A DNA stretch of 64,000 bases from Siphonodentalium dalli (lineage: Eukaryota; Mollusca; Scaphopoda; Gadilida; Siphonodentaliidae), in contig CP136063.1 of NCBI GenBank assembly GCA_032622095.1, forward strand, positions 219,063,982 through 219,127,981, written 5' to 3'. A program made the translations under genes and the position numbers. How positions within the stretch are numbered: position 1 is the first letter of the stretch; each line of letters begins with the position of its first letter. The notes beneath the pieces were generated by a model. It searched no databases, was not told the origin of the DNA, and worked only from the letters and a program-made list of their open reading frames with translations. Of the stretch, positions 13,401-23,334 are shown one piece after another.

Positions 13401-15648
13401 GTATACATGTAAGATGAATTTAATGACACACCTAGATGGTACATATGCCATATACACTATATTCATGTATTACACATATATATATGACAAAATTATACAA
13501 TATAAAAGAAAATTAATGCTAATTATAAGATACATGTATGTAGGACGTGATATTCCGAGATTGACTGTTGTTAGCATTATTTTTGGGCAAGTAATCGATT
13601 CTGATAAGTGAAACGGCATTTAAAAAAAAAAAATTTGTGTTGGAATCTGACGATATGGGGACCATCGAATCGGATTGAGTACCTTTAAACAATATTTATT
13701 TTATCCTCAATACATGTTATACATCAAACAACACATGGAACAATGTAGTTCAGGTGATTGTGTGATAACTTGTTGCAGTTTAAAAGAGGGGCGAAGAGGA
13801 TCTAACAACAAGCGGGTCATCATGACGATACTGTCCCAGGAAATTCATAACCGCAGTTTAGTACTTATTACTGTGGTCGACTACCGCTCTAGCCTTTAGT
13901 AAAGGTGATAATTAGTTCAGTGGGTACTTACATCTCGGTGTGTATACTATATATAGAAGATTACTTTGAGATCTCACGATAGTATAATTATCAGTGTATA
14001 AAGTGTTTTTTTCGCATCTTTAAGCTTAATAACATTTTGTTAATCAAAAGAAATAATTTTATTTATTTACCTAAAAGCTAATGTTTTATTATCATATGGT
14101 CGTACTATGAATTAAGAGCTTTGGTGAACCGCTCTAACTTTGAGCAATTATTTCTCCAGCAAATATAACTGTTTTCCGATCATGTCGTGTATCGACATGT
14201 TGGAAAAAGATAGACCTACACGAATATGTAAAATATGAGTTGCAGAGTACAAAGCCATTTCCGACAAATGAAGCCGAATGTCATTGATATTCGACTGCGA
14301 ATTGCACCTAGCAATACCAATGTGACAGTGTCGTTTATCTTAATTTATCTCCTCAGAGACGAATCCATGCGGAGTATAATGCAGAAGGGGCGAATGGAAA
14401 GAGTTCGAGTTGAAGAGATAGAATACACCCATACGAGTCGAGAATACCAAATGTACAACATGAGTGGAATTGTGGTTTTAACAACCAGCCTTTTGGTGAA
14501 TGGTTAAAACCACAATACCACGAGTGGTGATTTTGTTTTACTTCGTCTACTGTGCGTGTATTTTATTTATAACATAATTATTATTTTGTATTTGTTTCGC
14601 GAATTCAACTACTCCACTGTTTACTTTGAATATGTATCCACACAGAGAGACAAAAACACGGCGCTACAGGGAATGCATGTTCTTCACGCGTAGCGTTACA
14701 TACATTTTTTACGTCATGACATCAGTATGTTTCTGAGCGATCAGTCACTTGGAATTACCATTCATATATTTTTTAGTTCATATAACACTAGCAAGCTAAA
14801 ATGTTACAATTGATTGAAATGCAGGCAATTTTCCTCATATCTAATTTATGTCACGACAAACTCCAAGTTTAAAAGGAATGTGACATAAGAAATATTTTGC
14901 TAACTACGATGTAGTTATGCCATGGGTATAAACGTTTAACACATGAAATTACGTTTGAACATTTACACCCACAGTAGATTTTTTTTTTTTTTGAGGCAAT
15001 TTCTCATAGAAAAACCTATGTTGTCAGAAAATGAAAAACAACATGAATTTAAACTGCATATTTTCTATTACAGATATATAATGACATGAGAAGTAACATT
15101 TCGGTAGTTATTCGTGTAAATGTGCTAATAACACATTGCCTAAAAATAACTGTATGCTTTGGGAGATAATTGCATGATATTAACAGGAACATTTCGATAG
15201 CATCCCTACTGCTGGAACTAAAGATTGTTTGCTTATCGTATAGTTAGTTGTGAATAAAGATAACGACATGCGAAGTTAAAGTTCGGTAGTTTTGCGTGTA
15301 AAGGTGCTAATAACACATTGCCTAAAAATAACTCTATTGTTTTGGAGATAATTGCACGATATCTACAGGAAAATGTCGATAGCATCGCTACTGGGGGAAC
15401 TAAAGAGCGTTTACTTATCGCGTAGTTAGCTGTGGTGCCGATGCCGATTTTATGAGCATTTTTGCATTCGGTTTCTGGCACATTGTAACTCTCTTTACTG
15501 AAATGTCTACAAAACAATTCATGGACAATTTGCTAGTGTATGAACGTACCATGATAACACAACTTTCATATTGTTATAGTAACTTACCTTTGGATCCTAG
15601 AGTTAAAAACGAAGCAATAAAAACGATTATTAATTTCAACCATTCCAT
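1263..15648 (-). CDS. Gene 0: 5' part of a paralogous M12B metalloprotease (exons 1-11)
   Basis: Join: 15648-15588, 13362-13118, 11234-11148, 9838-9685, 8443-8269, 7830-7737, 6821-6744, 4185-4034, 2607-2558, 2194-2089, 1430-1263. It is open throughout, 1370 nt, covering signal peptide, propeptide and the whole catalytic domain including HELGHNIGAPHD. The last donor leaves phase 2, as in gene 1, so exons 12-16 should lie left of base 1. Differences from gene 1 are few: four substitutions in exon 2 (propeptide), three substitutions and one extra Asp in the acidic/basic exon 5, Asn for Ser in exon 8, Gly for Arg in exon 9. Exons 3, 4, 6, 7, 10 and 11 give identical protein. No disabling change was found, so it looks like a working catalytic half. 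Confidence 0.88.
1431..2088 (-). other. Intron 10 of gene 0, with an exon-like segment
   Basis: 658 bp. At 1763-1808 on the minus strand a 46-nt segment has ATGCAG before it and GTGAGT after it and could be read as an exon. 46 nt would shift the frame right after HELGH. From 1738 to about 2040 the intron resembles the intron after exon 14 (30697-30950). Confidence 0.5.
2089..2194 (-). CDS. Gene 0 exon 10: HELGH exon
   Basis: 106 nt, encoding the HELGH half of the zinc site. One silent change (TTA/TTG Leu) from gene 1. Confidence 0.92.
2195..2557 (-). other. Intron 9 of gene 0
   Basis: AT-rich sequence between GTAATG donor and TTGCAG acceptor. I see no repeat, element or RNA in it. The gene 1 counterpart (35404-35770) is equally plain. 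Confidence 0.6.
2558..2607 (-). CDS. Gene 0 exon 9: short reprolysin exon
   Basis: 50 nt, encoding NDMYSGSGSRIGTGVA, with Gly where gene 1 has Arg. Confidence 0.82.
2838..3301. repeat. Direct repeat pair in intron 8 (block A)
   Basis: About 125 bp at 2838-2974 recurs at 3180-3301 (shared AACCAGTTCAACACAAGAAT). Between them, 3045-3145 is a run of degenerate ATTTGGCCAAA units. Confidence 0.75.
3291..3920. other. Block A-specific segment in intron 8
   Basis: About 630 bp with no counterpart in block B, where 36497-36905 holds unrelated sequence between the same flanks. No terminal repeats or coding potential recognised. Confidence 0.6.
4034..4185 (-). CDS. Gene 0 exon 8: reprolysin segment
   Basis: 152 nt, ending in MLFTA. 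Asn replaces the Ser of gene 1 near the start (TGG AAT AAC). Confidence 0.85.
4559..5453 (+). mobile_element. Non-autonomous Helitron, first unit of a dimer
   Basis: 895 bp. It starts TCTATTATATATTTTGG, ends in a short hairpin (CCCGGAC-GAA-GTCGGG) then TCACCTTCTAG, and is preceded by host A. These are the Helitron hallmarks: TC start, hairpin, CTAG end, A/T target. It has no Rep-helicase, and the short ORFs in it are not convincing. Block B has the empty site at 37552/37553. Confidence 0.82.
5454..6343 (+). mobile_element. Non-autonomous Helitron, second unit of a dimer
   Basis: 890 bp, joined directly to the first (CTAG|TCTATT, no host base between), ending CTTCTAG before host T at 6344. 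Nearly identical to the first, but one short internal stretch (around 5985-6015) is rearranged, so the dimer is not a perfect copy. Confidence 0.82.
6744..6821 (-). CDS. Gene 0 exon 7: reprolysin segment
   Basis: 78 nt, base-identical to gene 1 exon 7. Acceptor TTTTAG, donor ACG|GTAAGT. Confidence 0.85.
6837..7280. repeat. 25-bp minisatellite next to exon 7 acceptor (block A)
   Basis: About 17-18 units of ATGGTTACCTCAGCATGATT plus ATAAA, starting about 15 bp from the exon 7 acceptor. On the gene strand many units contain GAGGTAAC, which resembles a donor. Confidence 0.9.
7565..7770. repeat. About 40-bp repeats containing exon 6 end and donor (block A)
   Basis: Plus-strand ACATACCCC(C)GTTAAC, the exon 6 donor and last codons reversed, occurs at 7731, 7628 and 7588, each followed by a version of the exon end. 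A 55-bp unrelated stretch interrupts the series at about 7640-7695. Confidence 0.8.
7737..7830 (-). CDS. Gene 0 exon 6: reprolysin segment
   Basis: 94 nt, encoding RRYYAHVVNG up to the AACGGG|GTATGT donor. One silent change (GTT/GTC) from gene 1. Confidence 0.85.
7831..8268 (-). other. Intron 5 of gene 0
   Basis: 438 bp of AT-rich sequence. Nothing recognised. The gene 1 intron is 39435-39874. Confidence 0.6.
8269..8443 (-). CDS. Gene 0 exon 5: propeptide end and catalytic start
   Basis: 175 nt, one Asp codon longer than gene 1. The acceptor is TTGTAG|CG, against TTGCAG in gene 1. It contains RRQKQR and FGIEIVVVID. Confidence 0.86.
8503..8937. mobile_element. MITE with TTAAAGG...CCTTTAA-type ends (intron 4, block A)
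   Basis: Left end GTTAAAGGTCAACTTAACTT, right end ATTCGAAAATTAATTGG then GGCTTTAAG. The ends are inverted relative to each other, diverged, and match the MITE at 27696-28156. No coding capacity. Confidence 0.55.
9507..9742. repeat. 59-bp repeats containing exon 4 end and donor (block A)
   Basis: Four units. The junction motif (plus TTTACCTYCWACGTAGT) falls at 9563, 9622 and 9681 with an exact 59-bp step, plus a fourth end at about 9509. Each unit repeats the last ~45 nt of exon 4, and three of them the GTAAATAAAATCAG donor. Confidence 0.88.
9685..9838 (-). CDS. Gene 0 exon 4: propeptide, acidic tail
   Basis: 154 nt, identical to gene 1. The donor GAAG|GTAAAT is the first of a 59-bp repeated series of similar donors. 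Confidence 0.85.
10366..10620. repeat. 58/33-bp minisatellite in intron 3 (block A)
   Basis: Degenerate tandem units around CAAGATCTTACTGACATGCC with a CGCGAAGACCTCACTAAA half. A shorter 33-bp variant also occurs. Confidence 0.85.
10829..11095. mobile_element. Foldback MITE with about 60-bp inverted ends (intron 3, block A)
   Basis: The left arm (CTCATTTATAACATAG ... TTTCGAATGGAAATT) is the imperfect reverse complement of the right arm (AATTTCCATTTCGAAC ... ATATAAATGAG) over about 60 bp with a 110-bp AT-rich loop. Confidence 0.7.
11148..11234 (-). CDS. Gene 0 exon 3: propeptide
   Basis: 87 nt, phase 0 to phase 0. Protein identical to gene 1. Both base differences in the exon (ACA/ACC, GGG/GGA) are silent. 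Confidence 0.83.
11385..11875. other. Intron 2 stretch with palindromic tail (block A)
   Basis: Similar sequences GGGCTGATATAATGTGTTAC (11463) and GGGCTAATATAATGTGTTAC (11841) bracket it. Near the right end ATTAGCCC... pairs with ...GGGCTAAT. Possibly a small element, but borders are unclear. Confidence 0.35.
12278..12732. mobile_element. TTAA-flanked hairpin MITE (intron 2, block A)
   Basis: TTAACCC at the left and GGGTTAA at the right, and the same GCATTCTC/TATATATGCGAG hairpin vocabulary as the piggyBac-like MITE in intron 11. The remaining inner terminal sequence matches poorly, so it is a related but older copy. Confidence 0.55.
13118..13362 (-). CDS. Gene 0 exon 2: N-terminal propeptide
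   Basis: 245 nt with the same splice signals as gene 1. It reads TADTVDIVTLR where gene 1 has TADDVAIVTLR, and STTLNIK where gene 1 has STSLKIK. Confidence 0.85.
13363..15587 (-). other. Intron 1 of gene 0
   Basis: 2225 bp. Contains a hairpin (14470-14520; GTGGTTTTAAC arms) and a direct duplication of about 177 bp at 15085-15435 with the shared core GCTAATAACACATTGCCTAA, ending 150 bp from the exon 1 donor. Nothing else recognised. Counterpart 46013-48239. Confidence 0.6.
15085..15435. repeat. 177-bp direct duplication in intron 1 (block A)
   Basis: Two diverged copies (15085-15250, 15262-15435), both with GCTAATAACACATTGCCTAA and GGAGATAATTGCA. Confidence 0.8.
15588..15648 (-). CDS. Gene 0 exon 1: signal peptide
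   Basis: Same 20-residue signal peptide and AAAG|GTAAGT donor as gene 1, with no base difference seen in the exon. Confidence 0.87.
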
Positions 15649-15698
15649 CTTTGATATGATATCGGACTGATGACAGGGTAACACACATTGTATTTATA
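15646..15698 (-). promoter_or_regulatory. Core promoter of gene 0: TATA box and initiator
   Basis: TATAAATA at 15698-15691 and a TCAGT initiator with its A at 15668, exactly 30 bp downstream, 20 nt before the ATG. The arrangement is kept in both copies apart from one inserted G between the two elements. Confidence 0.6.
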
Positions 15699-15714
15699 CT
15701 TCTACTCTAAAACA

Positions 15715-16440
15715 AGTCTGGACACCCTCATGGTGTTCAAAGGGAGTCTAATGTTAATCAGGGTGTTCAAAGGGAGTGTAATGGTAATCTTATTAATCCA
15801 CTGAATGGCGACTTAATTGTAGTCCATGATTCTATTCAGCTATTATCGGCCGATGGCTAATCTCATATAAAATTCAAGTTGTTGTTTTCTAAGTATAATT
15901 TAATAATGGGAATTGAACTCATGACACTGTATTATGATGGGGGCCATGATGTCAGTGCTCAATGCCTATTTTCTCTTTTTTAATTCTATATGCTATACTC
16001 TATGAAAGAAATATTAAAGTCATATGGCGGTTTCCGCTCCAAAATACATCTAATAATATTCGCTTTTTAATTGTTCCCGGTATCGTAATAGGTCGATAAA
16101 TGACATAAATATACTTGAACTAACTTTCTACGGTAATTATATGTCACATCAACACGCATTTCGAGTAATATAACTTTAAACGCGATATTTGGGTCACAAC
16201 AAAGCGTTGAGTGTTAGTCGAGTCCTGATATGGTCTGAATAAAGAGCGTTTGTTTCACTTCTGTGCGAAACATTAAAAACAGCAGGAAAGTGGGTGTGGC
16301 ATCAAATATTGTTCAGAGCATATGAAGTCGGTATATCAACATTTCGTGTATTTGTAAACATATCTTATGCATCCTTCCAAATTATGTAGACAACATTTGT
16401 AAGCTGGAATGAGCCATGTCAGTTTAACAAATTAGATGTA
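15715..16440. other. Intergenic stretch upstream of gene 0
   Basis: A short direct repeat (GGTGTTCAAAGGGAGTSTAATG, two copies, 15732-15790) lies 35 bp upstream of the TATA box. The rest is unremarkable AT-rich DNA. Counterpart 48365-49080. Confidence 0.5.
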
Positions 16441-16444
16441 AGAT

Positions 16445-16738
16445 TATATTTATACCCTCACTAGTTATGGTGAGGGGTATATACGAATCAGCGTGTCAGT
16501 TCGTCTGTCCACATGGGCGTCTGTTTGAGTCGTAGACGCAATTTTGTCCGGGTTTTATTCCATACATTTCTCAATTATTTTGAAACTTGGCACGGATATT
16601 CAGTATCATGTGAACCTGTGCATTTGCAATTATGAGGTCCGTCCGACTTTTATTTGTGTGGAGTTATCCCCCCGTCTTTGACATAAACAGTTTCGCAATG
16701 TGCAGCCTTATAGTCCCATTGGGACAGCCCACCTCTAG
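16445..16738 (+). mobile_element. Helitron-like fragment (block A)
   Basis: Ends with a GTCCC-ATT-GGGAC hairpin, AGCCCACCTCTAG and then T, as expected of a Helitron 3' terminus. The left end ATATTTATACCCTCAC has a small palindrome (CCCTCAC/GTGAGGG) but no clear TC. Shared by both blocks, so older than the duplication. Confidence 0.5.
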
Positions 16739-16790
16739 TTTCTGTATTGAATTGTATGATATGTGATCTCCGTCGATATGGAGTAATAAA

Positions 16791-17127
16791 TTCTCTCTCT
16801 CTACCTCTCTCTCCCTCTCGCTCCCGCTCGATCGATCGCCCCCTCTCTCTCTCTCTCTCTCTCTATCTCTGTCTCTCTCTATCTCTCGCTCCCCCCTCTC
16901 TCTCTCTCTCTCGCTCTCTCTCGCTCTCGCTCGCTTGCTCGCCCGCTCTATATATATCTCACTCTCTCTACTCGCTCTCTCTCTCTTTTTCTCTCTCTAT
17001 CTCATTGTCTCTCTCTCTCTCTTCTCTCTTTCTCGCGCTCTCTCTCTATGATCTCGATCGCTCTCTCTATGATTATATATCTTTCTCTCTCTGTCTCTCT
17101 CTTCTCTCTCTATCTCTCTCATCTCTC
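16791..17127. repeat. (CT)n microsatellite (block A)
   Basis: About 340 bp of CT dinucleotides with CTCG, TATA and CTTT interruptions. The Ser/Leu-rich ORF here is an artefact of the repeat. Confidence 0.95.
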
Positions 17128-17384
17128 TGAAATGAAATAACGATTGAAACTACTTGTTCCCACAGGGTTAACCGAACATTAGCTCAAGTATAATTGTGGC
17201 AAACTCTTTTTTCGATGCAGATTTGATAGTATGTGGAGATCATTCGTCCTATTTTGTGACGTATTTTGACAGGCCATTTAATCTATACCACATCATAGTA
17301 GCTGGTGTCGCCACGTGCAAATTGTAATATGATGTAATACAACAGAATCGAACAGCCATAATACTACCCCATGGCCAAGTGGTT

Positions 17385-19171
17385 CTGCTAATTTGCTATG
17401 ATGTTGGTGGGTCCTGCTGAATTGCTATGATATTGGTCGGTCCTGCTGAATTGCTATGATACTGTGGATCATACTGAATTGCTATGATACTGATGGCTCC
17501 TTCTGAATTGTTATGGTGCTGGTGGGTCGTGTTGAATTTCTGGTCGCTCCTGCTGATTTGCTATGATGTTGGTGGGTCGTGTTGAATTTATGGTGGCTCC
17601 TGCTGATTTGCTATGATGTTGGTGGGTCCTGTTGAATTGCTACGATGCTGGTGGCTCCTGCTGATTTGCTATGATGTTGGTGGGTCCTGCTGAATTGCTA
17701 CGATGCTGGTGGGTCCTGCTGAATTGCTATGCTACTGTGGGTCCTGCTGATTTTACATGATGCTGGTGGGTCCTGCTGAATTGCTATGCTGTTGGTGGAT
17801 CCTGTTGAATTGCCATGATGTTGGTGGGTCCTGCTGCTTTGCTATTATGCTGGTGGGTCCTGCTGAATTGCAATGATCCTGGTGGGTCCTGCTGAATTGC
17901 TATTATGCTGGTGGATCTTGCTAAATTGCTATTATGTTGGTGGGTCCTGCTGAATTGATATGATGTTGGTGGGTCGTGCTGAATTGCTATGATCCTGGTG
18001 GGTCATGCTGAATTGCTATTATGCTGGTGGGTCCTGCTGAATTGCTATGATGTTGGTGGATCCTGTTGAATTGACATGATGTTGGTGGGTCCTGCTGAAT
18101 TGCTATGATGTTGGTGGGTCCTGCTGAATTGCTATGATATTGGTCGGTCCTGCTGAATTGCTATGATACTGTGGATCCTACTGAATTGCTAGGATACTGA
18201 TGGCTCCTTCTGAATTGTTATGGTGCTTGTGGGTCGTGTTGAATTTCTGGTGGCTCCTGCTGATTTGCTATGATGTTGGTGGGTCGTGTTGAATTTCTGG
18301 TGGCTCCTGCTGATTTGCTATGATGTTGGTGGGTCCTGTTGAATAGCTACGATGCTGGTGGCTCCTGCTGATTTGCTATGATGTTGGTGGGTCCTGCTGA
18401 ATTGCTACGATGCTGGTGGGTCCTGCTGAATTGCTATGCTACTGTGGGTCCTGCTGATTTGCTATGATGCTGGTGGGTCCTGCTGAATTGCTATGCTACT
18501 GTGGGTCCTGCTGATTTTACATGATGCTGGTGGGTCCTGCTGAATTGCTATGCTGTTGGTGGATCCTGTTGAATTGCCATGATGTTGGTGGGTCCTGCTG
18601 CTTTGCTATTATGCTGGTGGGTCCTGCTGAATTGCAATGATCCTGGTGGGTCCTGCTGAATTGCTATTATGCTGGTGGATCTTGCTGCATTGCTATGATG
18701 TTGGTGGGTCCTGCTGATTTGATATGATTTTGGTGGGTCGTGCTGAATTGCTATGATCCTGGTGGGTCATGCTGAATTGCTATTATGCTGGTGGGTCCTG
18801 CTGAATTGCTATGATGTTGGTGGATCCTGTTGAATTGACATGATGTTGGTGGGTCCTGTTGAATTGCTATGATGCTGGTGGGTCATGTTGAATTGCTATG
18901 ATGCTGGTTGCACCTGCTGAATTGCTATGATACTGGTGGGTCATGCTGAATTGCTATGGTGCTGGTGGGTCCCGTTGAATTGCTATATGATGTTGGTGGG
19001 TCCTGCTGATTTGCTATGATGCTGGTAGGTCTTGCTGAATTGCTATGATGCTGGTGGGTCCTGCTGAATTGCTATGATGCTGGTGGGTCCTGCTGAATTG
19101 TTATGATGCTGGTGGCTCGTGTTTAATTGCTATGATGCTGGTCGGTCCTGCTGAATTGCTATGATGCTGGT
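17385..19171. repeat. 29-bp minisatellite, about 1.8 kb (block A)
   Basis: Unit GGTGGGTCCTGCTGAATTGC plus TATGATGCT, with variants. A higher-order duplication is visible: 17400-18060 largely repeats at 18110-18840. Confidence 0.95.
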
Positions 19172-19399
19172 TCCTGACATCCTTCACATTTTTTCACCAG
19201 CAATGTGTTTACGCCATTTTTCTTACTCACTAAAACTAACAAAAAAGCCTCTGGTCAACCTTCCACTGCATTATTATAATTCCATGGTGTAACCACGGAA
19301 GTATATTGTTTTTCTATTGGCGCCGTTTTCTGTTTAGTTAGAAATACTCAGAAACTAATGCAGTAGGAACGCGAAATCTCTAGCTAATATAGGCATTTA

Positions 19400-20960
19400 A
19401 GGTCTACTTAAAATAACGGTATCCGGACTTCGGTCCATCGTTTCTTTACAGAGTTATCGCCCTTTTCCGATTATTTTTCATTATTATTATTATTATTATA
19501 CTTAACCATTTTTCGGCGCCTTAGTCGCTGAAAATATGTACAGTACATAACTAATATTTGGTACGTATGTTGGGGGTAATGAGATCTAACTAACTGGCGT
19601 ATAGCGAATATTGTCCGCGTTTACCCCGCGGGGTTATCTCCCTTTATCTGAAAAAAATGTCACTTTACTAACTCGGAAATTATGACGAACAGGCCATCCA
19701 AATTTGGACCGTATGCACACCTCGATATGCCCTTCTGGCCACGGGCATCAAATTTGTGTCCGCGCTTCCCCTACGGAGTTACCGCCCATAAATAGGCAAA
19801 CACCATACACCAGGACGTTTTAACGGAGGTTTTTTTTTGTCCAGCGCTATTATTTTGTTATCGCATGTTTCGAATGGGACAAGTGATTCGGACCCGAATA
19901 TGCCGCTTAAAAGTTTTATCTCCCATGCGTTTCCGCTTCACGGAGAACGGAAATATTGCAACTATTTTTCCCGCCAAATCCAAACGGGCTAATTAAAGAG
20001 CAAGGTAATGCCGTAGCAGGTACGTTGGCATACTGTATGTACGCCCCCCAAAGTTTGACCCCATATACCTTATAAGCCTGCCCAACGGAGAATACGAGTC
20101 GGGGTGGGTTGAGACTTTTGGAAATTCCACGAAAATCGCATAGGGGCAAAATTCAAACATCGAGATAAACATTTTGATGAGTACATGAGATGGGTAGTGT
20201 TCACGCGCATCTAGCGTGCGATTTTCTAATTTTCAGATGGAACGGTTTACTCGTAACAACGCTATATAACATAAATACGCATACTTAAGTAGTAGTCTAT
20301 CACTAACCTATGTTTACCCCCAAATCCAAATGGGCTAATGAAGGAACGAGTTTAATGTAGTAGCATGTAAGTCGGTATACTGTAGGTATGCCTCCTTGAC
20401 CGCTCTACTATAAATGCAACCTGCTCAAACCTGTTCATACTTGGCAACTTCCAACGAAAACAAATGCGGAAAATTACTCAAAAAATCAAACATTGAGTTC
20501 AAAACTTTTTGACGATTGGACGTGGTTAGCAGTATCCATGCGCAACTTTAATATGATTGTATAAATTTTAGAGAGGACCGTTTACTCCTGGTAGCGTGTA
20601 TCGTTGTTAACGGGTGATATATATTACTCAAATTCAAACACACTCTTCTTGACGCCAAATTCAAACGGGCTTATCACAGAGCAAGGCTAATGCATGAGCC
20701 GGTACCGTGATATACCGTAGGTACGCTCCCAAAGATTCACTGCTCTACAACGAAAGCAACCTGCCCGACGGAGAGCGCGTACGCACCGGGTAGAGCCGAG
20801 CCTTTTGGCAAATTCCACCGAAACTCGTAAATGGGAAAAATGGAAAATCGCGAATCTAGTGTTTTTTATTTTGAACACTGCATATACGGACAACATTAGT
20901 GCGATTTTCTAAGTTTTAGAGTGGATGGGTAAGCACTCAGCTAGCGTTGTTGATTGTAAT
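19400..20960. repeat. Old array of about 340-bp units (block A)
   Basis: Three clearly alignable diverged units begin at about 19970, 20320 and 20650 (CCAAATYCAAAYGGGCTWAT ... GTTTACTC.. GTTATC). Similar wording (GAGTTATCGCCC, GAGTTACCGCCC) extends left to 19445. No coding signal. Confidence 0.7.
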
Positions 20961-21264
20961 AGAGTTATCTCTCAATATGTGTACCGATGACACACTGAGA
21001 CACACATGGTATTAATTAACTAAGCCGTCTTTTGTCCGGCAATAAAACTTCTAAAAGATTCTGAATCCGAAACTGAAAGAATTATCCAAAAAAATGCAAA
21101 ATAACAGAGTTATGGTACATTAATATGCTCTATATCCGTTTGATCTACATGTAGATTACAATATAATCAGACACGCCAGTTGAACATGATCTGGGTGTCA
21201 TGGGGAGGTGTTCTAATTGGCCCTAAAATGTGTCCCTACCGAATAAAACTGAATGCTTGGCTGG

Positions 21265-21503
21265 AGTGAACGGTGGCTCAGTTGGTCGGGACCATGATAC
21301 ATTAACCATCCACGCTGGGTCGAACCAAATGACATAAACCTTTGGAATATATATCTTATTTAGAAATTTCAATTCAAGTCCACCATCAGGTCACAAAGCA
21401 CCACTATACATTCGTATGAAGAGGAACACACATATATGCATAACACACACATGGCATGCGATACCATGGAAGTATATCTGATTGCATGGAATCAGACCTC
21501 TAG
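21265..21503 (+). mobile_element. tRNA-like SINE head and Helitron-type 3' end (block A)
   Basis: TGGCTCAGTTGG (21274-21285) fits a pol III A box and GGGTCGAACC (21317-21326) a degenerate B box. The right part ends with a CTGATT/AATCAG hairpin, then ACCTCTAG and T, a Helitron-type end. These may be two elements side by side. Confidence 0.4.
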
Positions 21504-21879
21504 TTCTGATTTGGTTTCTGTCATTCTGGTATGCTCGGTTGCTATGTGTTACTCACCCTGACATGTGTTACCTGGTCAGACACCCACTTACCTGTATTGG
21601 TTACACATAAAACATAAAAACAATAATAAGTGGCATCATCAGGGAAAATGTTGAATACAAATATCGGAGAACTATTATTGTAAACTAACTGGACATTTTA
21701 TTGCTTTCAATGCCGACTACGTGGCATGGGAACCCGTCGTCCTGTTTACTACGGGGTGCTTCCTAGTTAGTTTATCAGTGCGTTTCGTACCAGAAACCAA
21801 CCACAGGTCGCGACCTGATTTCCAGGTTGTCCTAAGTGCACTTTTTATGTTTTTGAGATAATTGATTTTTAAAGTTTGA

Positions 21880-23300
21880 ATCTCCGATGCGGGTCAACTA
21901 TTAAGACAATGGCTATACTGCTAACACTGTTAGATTGGAAAATCATTCCTTTAATAGAACAAATAAGCATCACATTTCATAAATTAAATGTAATCCTGTT
22001 TTTTAAGAATACTGCATGTAGGGTGCATATTTTGGCACTTATGACATACTGGAACTTAATTACACTATGAATAGTTCAAATGACACCATTGAACTAAAAT
22101 TCGTTAGAATGGCCACCTTGTTCTATGTGTCAGAAATATTAGGAGAATTATCACTTAGAACGAACAATATAATATCACAGGTCTGAATCTTAAAAGGACA
22201 TCTTGGATTTCATATATTATATTACATATAAGTGTTCTATGTATAGGCTAACCCAGATTATATTTTTTTTATATCAACAATGGTATTGTCTAAATTTGGT
22301 ATGTATGTCGGAATTTGATCACATAGAGCGTTGACATTGACACCATGTCACCCCCTATAAATCTAAAACCGACTAACTTGACACTCGCTCCGAAACGGAG
22401 GCCATTATATCTTCTAGTCGTTAGTTTAGACTCCATTTTGAAGTGAACCTAGATCAAATAGGTAATACGCTGTTTTCGACATGATAATTAAGCGCCTTTG
22501 GGAACATTTTCTACAGCTCTTTGAAATAAGTACTATATATGGATTTTATGATAATATTTTATTTTTTTTGTCAAAAGACAAGAATATGTAAAAAAAAATA
22601 TGGTGAAATTTGAATCTTGTTAGTCAACAAATCTGCCGACTACAAACGCCGAGTTGAGTTTCCTGACTGATAAAAATAACTTATCCTAAATTTTGATGAG
22701 TTTCATTGCTGGAAACTCATTATATTTAGGTAAACAAATGCAAAAAAAGCATTGTGAAAATTGGAATTTTAGTCCGGAAACAATTTCCCTCAGGATTACA
22801 TTTAATCCATTTTTGTTTTGTTCGTTATGACGGTTTGCTCAAACTATTTAGACTTTGAAAGATGTCCGTGCATATAAATGTAAAATGTATTATGGTAGTC
22901 AAGATAGCCTAGATCATTTTTCGGGAGTATATATACCCGCTCACTTCAATGTTATAATTGTGACCAAACAGTGCATCAGAAACGCATTATTCATGTTGCC
23001 ATGGCATAATTATGCCTGTCAGTTCATGCAAAATTTCAAAATGGCGGGCAAAATGGCAAACGGAAGTATAGTAACCTGATATATTTTTTATTTATATGAA
23101 AACAGTAGGCGTAAATGGCTATAGTTGTGCCACCATACATGATGTTCAATCCTAATCCGACAATATTAAGTCATAGCCCGACGATTTGTCAATTCATTGA
23201 TTTAAAATGTTTAAAAAATGACGGCGAAAATTGCGATCGGAAGTCAACAATTAAAGTGTGTTTGTTGATTTTTCACTAAATCTTCACATATCGAATAAAT
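21880..23300. other. Intergenic AT-rich stretch (block A)
   Basis: Poly-A runs and weak internal repeats (AAAATGGCGGGCAAAATGGC near 23038). The 64- and 74-residue ORFs here are shared with block B but have no recognisable domain. No gene supported. Confidence 0.5.
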
Positions 23301-23334
23301 TGATAGCCAAACAGTAGTGATATATGCCATCATA

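Noticed and set aside
16747-17130. 127-codon Ser/Leu-rich ORF (and its counterpart at 49362)
   Set aside because: It is the translation of the CT microsatellite. Length and sequence change freely between blocks and there is no splice or domain evidence.
21274-21326. Candidate tRNA gene (A and B box-like motifs)
   Set aside because: No cloverleaf can be drawn: acceptor and anticodon stems do not pair and the B box is degenerate in both blocks. Treated as a possible SINE head only.
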